Both the position numbers and the translations under genes were made by a program. Below are positions 25,443-37,400 of a stretch of DNA of 64,000 nucleotides, piece after piece; within the stretch, counting starts at the first letter, position 1, and each line of letters opens with the position of its first letter. Under the pieces are notes generated by a model. That model had not been told where the DNA came from, did no database searches, and saw nothing but the letters and a program-made list of their open reading frames with translations. This DNA is from Boswellia sacra (taxonomy: Eukaryota; Streptophyta; Magnoliopsida; Sapindales; Burseraceae), in assembly GCA_013180625.2 (NCBI GenBank), contig SNVD02005071.1, positions 156,410 through 220,409 of the forward strand. The letters are read 5' to 3'.

Positions 25443-28400
25443 GGAATATAAATGAAAAATCATTAGTTTTCAAACATTTTAATTCAAATATTAAAATTAC
25501 AAAATAAACATATCATTCAGATTTTTATATTCAGACCTATTTAAATTTTAGTCTAATTCAAATCTATTCAGATTTCAAATAAAAAAAATCCCCCTTCAAC
25601 CTTAACACCTAATTGAAAATTCTTTTCTTTGGATTCGTAGTATGTGTTTAATTTGAGCCCTACAAAACAAACAACATTTTTTTTCTTATTTTAGTATGGT
25701 TAATTGCTCAGTTGCTATATTATTTAATCTAGTTTCATGAGTAATGCCAGTTTTGACTCATAAATCCTTATAGAATTCAGTGTCAGACGTGGGGTACTTG
25801 CACTCCTGTGCAAGGTAGATTGCTCTCTTACACAATTCTCGTAGAGATGTTGCACTCCTACACAAGGTGAGTTGCATCGTTGCATAAAATCTGGATGTTC
25901 ATGCCTCAAGACAGAGTCCTTGCACTCCTGCACAAAGCTAGTTCTCCTCTTGCACAAGTTCAAAGACAGGTCACGATCTGGAGACTATCTAAAAGTTGTT
26001 TTAGGTCTTTGAGAGGAGAGAACATAGAGAGACGCTAGGGGGATGGGAGATAACTCTTTGTAGGGCTTTCTTGGGTAGCAAGTCATAGAGAACTTGTAAG
26101 AAAGTTTGATTCTAGGCTAGTTTAAGAGTTGAATCAATCTTGTAATCTTTGTTTTTCATGATAGTGAAATTCTTTTACAGCCTTCCTAGTAGATATAGGT
26201 TCTTCATGAGCTGAACCACTTAAATCTTGGTGTTGTCTCTTGTGTTTATTATTGTTTGATTGTTTATTTTCCTTGATTGATATCTCTAGTGTGGTTTGTT
26301 GCTGCTTGATTCTTGGGTGGAATTGGTTAGCAAAGATCTTGGATTTCACAACAATCTAGTATTAGAGCCTTGGTTTTGGCTTGTTTATGCATACAACCTA
26401 TTCATGAAGATTCGTGCATGAGAAGCAATGGTTGGAACAAAGTTTCAAATAGAGAAGTTTGGTAGTAAGGGTGACGTTGGTTTTGGAAGAAGCAGATGAG
26501 GGCAATTCTCGTGCAGTAGAAGTGCGCAAAGGCTCTTTACAGGTAAAACTACCATTAAAGAAGGTTTGTCTAATGAAGATAAAGATGAGATCATGGAGAA
26601 AGCCTATAGCACTATCATACTCTACCTGGCAGATAATGTTTTGCAACAAATTGATAGAAAGGATACTGTGGCAAAGGTTTGGCTAAAATTTGAATATTTA
26701 TATATGACTAAATCTTTGTCTAATAAGATTTATCTTAAAGAACAACTATTTGGATTCAAGATGGATCCGTCTTAGGCATTAAAAGATAATCTTGATTACT
26801 TTAAAAAGATTGTAGGACCTTGCTAATGTTGATGAGAAGATTAGTAATAAAAACTAGCTAGTTATACTCTTGAATTCTCTACCAGAAAATTTCAGAGAAG
26901 TTAAATTTGTCGTAGATATGATAGAGATAGTCTTGATCTAATGATGTTTTTAGGGCTCTTGGATCTAGGGAACTTGAGATTAGGATTGAGTGAAAACATG
27001 AAAATAATGGAAAGGGTTTGATAGTAAGAGGTAGATTAGAGAAAAGAGCAAAAAAGTAAGAACAAGTCAAGATCGAAGTCTAAATTCAAGTAAGGGAAGA
27101 GATGCTTTCATTGTTAAAAGAAGGGTCACTTCAGGTGTGATTGTCCTGATTGGAAGAATAAAAAGGAGAAAGCAATTGAGGATGGTGATGTAGCTGTGGC
27201 ATCAACATCTGACTATGAAGGTGCATAGGTTTTGAGTGAATTCTTGATTCAGGCTATACATTCCACATTTGTCCTAAGAAAGAATTTTTTGCTTCTTATT
27301 AGTTTGTAGATGGAAAAAAGAGTTCTAATGGGGAGTAATATAGCTTCTGATGTGGTAGGAATCGAATATATCAGATTTAGGATGCTAGGTGGGTCTATTA
27401 AAATCTTGAAGGAAGTTAGGCATGTTCTGAAAAAGGAATTGATTTCCTTAGGCACTTTGGAGAAAACAGGTTGTGAACTTGAGGCATCATTTGGAATGTT
27501 ACGTGTGACAAATGGAGCACTAGTTGTCATGAAAGCCAAGTTTAGTAATGGCTTGTATGTGTTCCAAGGGGAGGTTTCAACTAGTGAACTATCAGTCGGA
27601 GAAGCTTCTGATGGCGATAAAACTAAGCTTTGGCATCAAAGGCTTGGTCATATCAGTGAGAGAGGTTTGAAGGAGTTGAGTAGTCAAGGGTTGTTATATG
27701 GTGATCAGGTGGGTAAATTTGAGTTTTGTGAGCACTACATCTTTGGGAAGCAATGTCGACTATGTTTCTCAACGGGTATTCATACTACGAATGGTGCTCT
27801 TGATTATTTGCATTCAAATCTCTGGGATCTAGCTAGCAAGCCTTCACGTGGTGGTAACAGGTATTTCTAGTCCTTGATCAATGATTATTCTAAGAAGGTG
27901 TGGATTTCCTTGTTCAGACATAAGAATGAAGCTTCTAAGAAGTTTAGACTGTGAAAAAAGCTTGTAGTAACTTAGATTGGTAAAAAGGTGAAAAGACTTA
28001 GGGCAGATAATCAGCTTGAGTTTTGTAGTCATGAGTGTGAATCTTATTGTAGAGACTAGGAATGGGATTGTTAGGCATAAAACAATTAGAAATACATCCT
28101 AACGAAATGGCTTAGTTGAGAGATTGAATAGGACTTTGTGGAGAGAGTTAGGTGCATGCTTTCTAATGTAGGACTGAAAAAGAGTTTTGGGCAGAAACTG
28201 TGAATATTGCAGCTCATTTAGTGAATAGAAGTCCTTCTATAGTTATTGATTGTAAAACACCCAATGAGGTGTGGTGTGATAGAATAGCAAATTATGACAA
28301 CTCAAGAGTATTTTGTTGCATAGCATATGCACAAGTGAATCACTACAAGAAAATAGGCTTTTCATGATAGAGTTTTTACAACATATAAATTTCCTTGCCA

Positions 28401-31400
28401 TTGAAAACTAATAATAACGACAAGTTTAATATCTTTTTCGTGAAAATTATTAGGAATTATATTTTCGTAGCATATACTTTATGGTTAGTCATTAAATAAG
28501 TATGTTATCTCATTTTAATAGCGCAGAAATAATAATTACCGTTAAAAGTAGTTTTTAACGGAATAAAATTTTTACTATTAAATGCAAATTCTTTAAAAGC
28601 ATAAATACAATTGCTATTAATAAAATTATCTAAAATAGCACTAAAATTATGCTACTAAAAATATCATTAATATTATTTAAAATATTTCCTTCAATATAAA
28701 CGCAGCACGCTGAAACCCTAACTTCATGTCTTATTTAGTTTAATTCTCTATGGTAAATTATTTTGCCCTGTAAGACTTTTTTCTCCAGTCTAATCGCAAT
28801 AGGACTCTATAATTCTACTTACCAACAAATTTGTAGGGAAGGTTGGCAAGGGAAATTATATTTCTCTTCCAATCACCATACAAATTCTTCGTCTGTATTC
28901 TACCTCAATCCCTAAAATCACTATCATATTGCAAAAAGCTAATTAATCTCTCTATCGTATTCTATTTCATTCTATTGCTGATGTGATGTTAATTATGTCA
29001 TGCAGAGTTCCTTTTGAGCAAGACATGGAAGATAAGTAATAGCCAAAAAAGAAAATTGGATTGCTAACCGAAAATCTAATGATTTGATTGATTACTTTTG
29101 TCTTGATTCTCGAAGTCCCCTGTTGTAATACTTAATTCTATCTCTCCATATCTTTAATTTTTTTTAGAATTCGATTGTGAATAGTATTAAATATTTTTAT
29201 AAAGGAATTGTAAGATTTATTTGATAGATGAAACGTATGTTACTATTATTATTTATAAGGGTGGGGATCATATAGGATATTTGGGTCCATTAAAATTTGT
29301 TTGTAAGTAGTTAGAAAAGTGATCAGTTCAAATTTGGATGGTCTGTTCAAGCAATTTGTTATTTATTAAATTAATGTTTGATCTTGATTAAGATCACATA
29401 ATATGTGTTTGTTTGGTGATATGAATTATTCTTTCGAATCGATTCCGAGGAGATTTTAGCAATAGGTGACCTATGAAGATTCTATTGGTCTAGCAATTGG
29501 AAGTGTCAGTGTACTAATGATTGTTTTAGAATCACAAAGAATTCAATTAATTGATTGAAAAGTCTGAAGGCTAAACATGTAGGTGGCATTAACAATACAT
29601 TTTGAATATGTATGTAAGTCAAAGTGTAGATGAACTATTTGTAAAAATAATTCAAAATGCTTGTGCCAACATTTCAAGTGGGAATCCTCCGTTTGTGTAA
29701 ATGATTTCTATTCATTTGGTTATGTTGATGCTAACTCATATAAAGAGTTTTTAGTTTTAATCAATCTTTTTATACTCTATAATGTCTTTCAAATTCATAT
29801 ATAGGTATGTACAAGTATATAATTACATTTTTTTTTTGTATTCATAGGCATTAGTATGCTAGATTCGATGACTGGACCATCTCTTCTCCTAGTGTTACTG
29901 TGTTGTGAATTTTGCATATGATATGAATAAGTCGTGAGCTGGGCTTGACTAAGTGAACATGTGACATGTGATTGCATTTATTAGCATATTGTATTAGTGA
30001 ATAATGATATGATACATGTGTGTTGGTTGATTGCACGTTGAAAGTGATGTGGGTCAATATTCTCTCAATTGAATAATATATTATAAGAGTTATATATTTG
30101 TGTACGTCTACTCTACCAAAAGCCTTTGGCTTATCTAACTTGGAAAACCAATTAAGAAATTTTTTTTTGGCGTGAGCATATTATAGTTTTGTTTCATTAT
30201 TTTTCCTTGCCATTTCCTTTTTCCCTTGCATGGCAGTGGTTGCTCTACATATAATGAGTTTTAGAAAAATTAATGGATAATTCAATATAAGTTATTATTT
30301 CTCCTGTAAGATATAATTGTTTCTACATCTTCTTTTACATTATTTAAATCTACTGAATTATCTTTTTCCGAGGCAGAAACTTTCAACCTCTTGGAAGGAA
30401 GATAATCTTTTTTCTTTTTAGGACTTTTTCATCCACCCACCCGTTGAAGCAAAGAAATAAAACTTGAAATTTCATTAATTATATTATTACCAAGGTTATT
30501 ACATATTTCTTATTTGAATAAGCTGCAAATTTAGTCATTTGAAAGAGAAGAGATGCAATTTATATGAATTTTGAATGTGTGAAATGTCTTTTAATGAATT
30601 TTGTGATAAATTAAATTTTAAAATAATTTAAAAGAAAATTATCATCTCCAATGGTAATTTTTTCAATAGCAAAATTCAATATAAAAATGTCTATCATGTA
30701 ATTCTTTTGACGACAAAGTAGATAGCATTTAGGTGTGTCCTTTTATGAATCCAGTGTTTTTGTTTTTAATTGAATTCAAGAATATATGGTTGATTTTGAA
30801 TTGTTTTGAATTTTGAAAAGAATATGTGATTAAGATTGAATATAAATTGTATTGAAAAATGTGCAGAACAGACAGGATTTGGAAACAAGAAAGATTAGAG
30901 CCTAATTTTTGCTGTTAAAGTATTTGACATTTCATGGTTCATGGATCAACGATATATCCATCATTGCTGTTATAAATTTTAAAGGGCGAAAATTCCTAGC
31001 CGTTAAAAGTACTTTTTTTGTAGTGAATGATGTGGCGTTAGAGCCTATAGCATGGAAATGTATCTTTGTTGGATATCCCAAGGTACAAAAGGCTATAATT
31101 GAGGTACAAGGTTCAAAGAGTATCAAAACCAATTATCAGTAGAGATATTATCTTCAATGAAGATAAAATTTCATGGATTGGCTATGCAGCACGATGGAGT
31201 TTCTGGGTTAGACAAATCTAAGGCAACTGGTTTAGAGATGCATGTTGTTGGTTTTGAGGTGGAGCCCGTAAGCGTTGTTCGTCAATAAGTAATTGAGGAG
31301 GCACCTGAGGATAAACAACAACAACCACCACCATAACCAGATTATAGACTGATGAATGACAAAGAGAAGAGGCAGATCAAACCGCCTGTAAGGTATGGAT

Positions 31401-34400
31401 ACTCTGACTTTGTGGCTTATGCTTTAAATACAGTTGATGTTACAAGAATGAGCCACTTACATACCTTGAGGCGGTGAGTTGTGATGAGATTGTAAAGAAG
31501 CTTGAAAAGCAAAAGTCAGGTGAGAAGCCTAGATATAAGGCTAGGCTAATGGCTAAGAGGTTCACACAACGTGAGGGGATTGATTATAACGAGATGTTCT
31601 CTCCAATGGTGAAACAAGGTCAATTAGTGTTCTTCTATCACTTGTGACATGTTTTGATCTTGAACTTGAGCAGATGGATGTCAAAACTGCATTCTTGCAT
31701 GGTAAGTTAGAAGAGAAGATCTACATAAGATAGCCTGAGGGGTTTGAACTTTCAGAAAAAGAACATTGCATTTGATTGTTGAGAAAATCAATCATTATAT
31801 GGTTTGAAGCAAAGTCCAAGATAATGGTATTTGCAGTTTGATATTTCTCAAAGAGTTCCTATGATAGTTGTGTTTATTATAGAGAGACTACATGTTTCAA
31901 TATGGTCTACTTGTTCTTGTATGTTGATGATATGCTTATAGCCAGTAAAACAATCTCACAAGTTCAAGACTTGAAGGAGTTGTTGCAGACTGAGTTTGAT
32001 ATGAAAGACTTAAGGAAGACTAACAGGATGTTGAGGACAAACATTCATAGAGATAAAGACAAAGGTACACTCTTCTTGTCTCAGAAAAAATATCTTGAAA
32101 AAGTCTTGCATTGGTTTAATATGAGCGGTGCAAAGGCTATTAGTACACCAATAGTAGCGCATTTTAAACTCTCATCCGGGCAGTGTTCTAAGATAGATGA
32201 GGAGAAACTTCTAATGGACAAGATTCCATATGCGAATGTAATAGGGAGTGTTATATACTTAATGGCATGCACTCCTCTAGATATTAGGCGATTGTATCTG
32301 TTTTCAACAAGTTTATTTGAAATATGGATAAGGTTCATTGAAAAGCAGTAAAATGATTACTAAGATACTTAAAAGGATCAATCAATATAGGATTTATGTT
32401 TGAATAAATAAAACTAGAAGAAACAATTTTGGAGGGCTTTGTTGATGCAGATCATGCAGGGGATCCTGATAAAAGGAGGTTTCAAACAGGCTATGTATGT
32501 TAGTTGGAAAGCTCAATTGTAGTCTATTGTTGTTTTATCAACTACCGAGTCTAAACATACAGCTGTTACTAAAGCTATAAACGAAGCTTTATAGTTAATG
32601 GGTTTGGTAGCTGAACTTGAAGTGTCACAAGAATCTATGACTATGTTTTGTGATAGTGAAAGTGCTATACATTTGACAAAGAATCAAATGTATCATAAAT
32701 GTAGTAAGTATATTGATGTGAGGTTGCATTTTATTCGTGATGTTGTAGTGAAAGAGCATATTAAAATTGAGAAGATTCCTGCGAAAGATTATCCAGTTGA
32801 TATGGCTATAAAGGTGGAACCATTGAGTATGTTCTTACATTGGCTGGATTTATTAAAGGTCAAAGATGAGATTCCTTTATGAGTTCTGTTGAAGGAAGAC
32901 CAGTGTGTTATGGAGATGAAAGATTTGAGATTCAAGGTGAAGATTTTTTAGTTTTAGCTCACAAATCGTTATAGAATTCAATGTCAGACTTGGGGTACTT
33001 GCACTCCAGCACAAGATAGATTGCATTCCTACACAAGTTTGGCAAAGACATTGCGCTCCTGCGCAAGGGGAGTTGCATTGTTGCGCATCATCAGGATATT
33101 CACATGTCAAGATAGAGTCCTTATGCTCCTGCATAAAGCCAGTTGCGCTAAAAAGATAGGTCACAATACATAGACTATTTAAAGGCTGGTTTTAGGTCTT
33201 TAAAAGGAGAGAACAAAGAGAAACGCTAGGGGGATGTGAGATAACTCTTTGCAAAGCTTTCTTGGGTAACAACTTATAGAGAACTTGTAACAAAGTTGTT
33301 CCTAGGCTAGATTGAAAGTTGAATGAACCTTGTAATCCTTATTTTTCCTTATAATAGAATTCTTCTGTAGCCTTCCCAATAGACGTATATTCTCTATGAA
33401 TCAAACCACTTAAATCTTGGTGTTATTTGTATTTATTATTGTTTGATTGTTTGTTTGTCTTGGTTAATATCTCTATTGTGCTTTGTTGTTGCTTAATTCT
33501 TGGCTGGAATTGGTTGGTAAAGATCTTGGGTTTTACAAGTAGACATAATATATAAGAATTAGAAACCTCATGACTTTGTTAAACCATATGGTACCCTTGT
33601 AAGGAAGTACATAAGGTAAAACCTTTGTAAGTACATCGTAAATCCAATTTCGCCCCTCATTATAACAAAACATTTGTGTGATATCTTAAATCATTTAATT
33701 TGCTGTGTTATTTTGAAATTAACTTTAAGCTTAATAAACATTGATCTATATAATATTTATTCTTAATTAAAACATAAAGCTGATTGTAACTTAATTTGTA
33801 ACCCAAAAATTAACAGTTAACGAGCATTGACAATGTAAATAACGTTGACATATCCTCATCTCAAGCGAATAAGTTTAAATACTTACCTGTAATATCATCC
33901 TTTCTTAGTGCCTCACGCAAAGTTGACTTTCCTTTGGGGCCCCTCACAATGGCATCTAGCATCTCGTGATCTCCACTCTCGGCCGCAAGAACAAGTATTT
34001 TGCCAATGTGTTTAGCAAAATCAAAAAAGTCAATTTCTGCTTCTTTGATCAGTATTTTCGACACTTCGATATTTCCATAATCCACTGCCACATCAAATGC
34101 TGTCTTTCCATTACTATTCTTCCTCTTCAGCATCTCTACGATATCTCCATGTTTAAGAAGAACTTTCGCTGTGGCATGTTTATCGCATTTGGCAGCAATG
34201 TGAAGTGGAGTATCACCTTCAGCATTAGCTTTTATTAGTAGCGGGGGAAATAGCTCCAGCACTTTTTCCACGAACTCAATTGATTCTGTCCAATATAATG
34301 ATTTGATGTGGACATGCAAGATTGTATCCTTTGAGTGCGTCGCTAAAATCCAAATTGATGTATCACATTAGTTGTAAAATTTTAATGTTTGAAAATCATT

Positions 34401-37400
34401 ATAAAATTTCCTAAAATTGAATTATCTTATTTAAACTGTTTTTAGCATGGAATTATTCGAAACATCATTACCCTTTTAGATCTTAGATCCAGTACTTGTG
34501 AAAAAGTAATAAAAATAATCCTTTTAAGAAAGTAGCACTACAATATATTGTTAACAAATGCCTTTTTTTTTTTAGTATATAAATTATGTAGAGGTATTTG
34601 AACTTTTGACCATTAGGTCAATTTGGCTATGATACAATGTTAACAAACCATTTCACCTGAAGGTTTAGTTAAGTTTGTTATTTTTCTAAAAATTTGAAGT
34701 TTGCTACTTCTCTAAAGATTTAATTTATAGTTATGAGCTTAACATTTATATTTTATTTTATAATACGACCCTTCATGCCCTTGTATAGTTCGGCGAGTGT
34801 TACAAATGGCTAAACAATGCTTTTTTAAATAATGTTTTTAAATGATACGGAGAGTATTCGAACCTACAATCGTTGGGTCAGGATCATTTCATATTAAGTT
34901 TGTCACTCTTCTAAAAATTTAAGCTTGTAGATATATGCTTAACATTTATTTTTAAATAATACTACATTTATAATCTGTCTACAACTGACTTTTTATACAA
35001 TTTGAGTAATCATAATATCATTAGATGAATAATTACCATATCATAAAATTTAATATTTTTTACTTATTTTTATTTTTTTGATCCATTAATATTTTGTCAA
35101 CTCATGTTGTATAAGAATTAGTGGTAGATGAGTTATATGCGTAGTAGAACTCTTATACTTTATTTTTCAATACTAACTTATTGGTTTCTTCTCCTCGTAA
35201 ACATAAAATAGAAAGTCAAAAGTCCATAATCTCCTACCTCCGTCTCTTTTCATTATGTTCCTTTTACTAACGAAAATAAGTTTCTCTAGATCATGATAGA
35301 GCAAGAAAATTTTGCCAGGGTTTGTGAGAATATGCCATTATATTAGTATCTTTTCCTCTAAAATTTTGATCTAGAATACAAAACTGAAAATTGGCTTAAT
35401 CATATTGATCTGTATTGTTTTTGTGATGGTAGAGATGAGATGAAAAGAGGGGGGGAGAGTCATGAGAGAGATGATGGATTTTCTTTTTCCAACTTTATCC
35501 TCATCCGAGGTGCAGGGAGGGGTGGCAAAAATTTTGAAAAAAAAAATGTAGAATGAGTTTTAATTGAAGAAAAAGTATATAAGTAAACTAGATTAATCTA
35601 TCCTAAAATCTAGTTTTATTATTCATTAAATTGCTCATCCCGAACTTATGTATAATTTTTTTCCCAATTTTATGTATTTTCTCTCATAATTCACATTGTA
35701 CTTTCCAAATCTAGGTCATGTTACACTTTTTAAATTTTACTCCTTTTCTTAAAAGTTTTCCCAACAATTTTCTCTCATTTATTAATTACCCTTAATTCAA
35801 TACTAATTTTCTAGTTTCATTCAATCCCTTATATAAAATCTTTTTAGTAAGGAAATATTTATTTTCTAAATACTATTTTTATCTACTAAAATGTTTTTGA
35901 AATTTTTTCAGCTTAGCTGAAAAAATTGTCTGGTCAAACCCTAAATATGATAAAGTCCTTTTTTATTATAAATATATGGTAGGATATTTTAAATCATGAA
36001 GATGAAGGTAATTAACTTACAATTTTATTTTGAATTGTCTAGTAAGATATTTCAACATTACGAAGTGATAAATTAATTAATTCTATGAATATTTAAAAAA
36101 TTTAAAGAAGAATATAACTAACTTTTAGCATAACTTTGTCTTATTGAGGGCAAAAATTATTTTTGATACTATTATTATTATTATTATTTATATAATATTT
36201 TAATTTAAGAGAATGATTGTGACGTTTTTCTATAAATTAAAATTGATTTTAATATTTTTCTAATAAGTAGTATATTCCAAGAATTACCTGAACTTAAAAA
36301 GTTTCTTTTTAAGAAACATTGATCTCCATAATTGATTGCAACCTTTTATATAAATTAAGAATTAATGGTGCAGTTAACAGTTACATTATTTGAATAAAGT
36401 ATTCTCAAGTGTGTGTTTAAATTGTTCTTCGATTGTAACTTCAAAGAAGAACATAGATTTGGTCCCTAGATTATCATTCATTTACATGGTCACATATGCT
36501 TTAATTAATCTAACGGCACTATATATAAGAAATATATAATGTTGGCAATAATATTAATTCTCATCTCGAATGGAAAGGTTGAGTTCAATAATTAATTACC
36601 TGCCGTTTCATAATTCCTTAGTTCCCTAGTCAAAGCCCTTTTTCCTTTTTCGTCCTTTGCAATTTCTTCCAGTATCTCGTAATCACCATTTGCTGCCGCA
36701 AGATCAAGTGTTTCACCAATAACATCAGTAAAATCAAAGAAATCACCGTTTACTGCTTTGACTAATACTTTCAACACTTCAGTATTTTTGTTTTGCACTG
36801 CCAGCTTAAATGCTGTCTTTCCATCACTATTCTTCATCGTCAGCATACGCTCTTGACCTTGAGAATGATGATCTCTTACATGTGTAAGGAGAACTTCCGC
36901 TATTTTAGATTTATTGCATTCAGCGGCAACGTGAATTGGAGTATCACCTTTGGCATTGCGTTTGAATAGGAGTGATGGACATTCGTTAAGTATTTTCTTC
37001 ATGAATTCAGTCGATTCCCTAGAGGATTTAATGTGGCTATGCAAGATTGTATCCTGCATCTCTAAAATCAAAGTCAATGCATCACATTTCTTATCAAAAC
37101 TTTCATGTTTGAAAATGGTATAAAATTTCCTAAAATTGAACTGTTTTATTTAAGCCATTTTCAGGAGAGAAATATTAGAAACAACTCCTATTAATCAAAT
37201 AGTGTTCAACATTAGAAATAATGTTGACAATATTATCATCTCAAGAGGATAAGTTTAATTAATAATTACCTGGATTATCATACTTGCTTAGTTCTTGAAC
37301 CAGAGCGGTTTTTCCTTTCTCGTCATTTGAAATTCCATCCAGTATCTCGTGATCTCCTTTCTCTGCCGCAAGCTCAAGTATTTTGCTAATGCTTTCAGCA

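Larger units (their letters stand above)
26428..32882 (+). pseudogene. copia gag-pol remnant (first element), with many stops and an insertion
   Basis: Gag starts at ATG 26428. A gag segment lies at 26566-26775, a CCHC zinc knuckle at about 27107-27147 whose frame is cut by TAA, and a GAG-pre-integrase region at 27310-27870 (LWHQRLGHISERGLKELS) with the integrase His/Cys motif (CEHYIFGKQCRLC). The CACTA element interrupts the integrase at 28341. Then come KCIFVGY (about 31055), reverse transcriptase with YVDD at 31920-31931, and RNase H (FCDSESAIHLTKN at about 32648). Stops and frame changes rule out a working polyprotein. Confidence 0.8.
25745..33537 (+). mobile_element. Ty1/copia LTR retrotransposon in an intron of the ankyrin gene (antisense to it)
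   Basis: Two long terminal repeats (25745-26350 and 32945-33537) bracket a degenerate primer binding site and gag, protease, integrase, reverse transcriptase and RNase H remnants in copia order. The 5-bp flanks AGTAA (25740-25744) and AGTAG (33538-33542) look like an aged target duplication. The repeats differ at many positions, so the insertion is old. A CACTA-type element (28341-31025) splits the integrase. The host gene reads in the opposite direction. Confidence 0.85.

Noticed and set aside
29795..30057. Minus-strand frames inside the first CACTA-type element
   Set aside because: No transposase or other domain; overlapping frames of similar length indicate chance.
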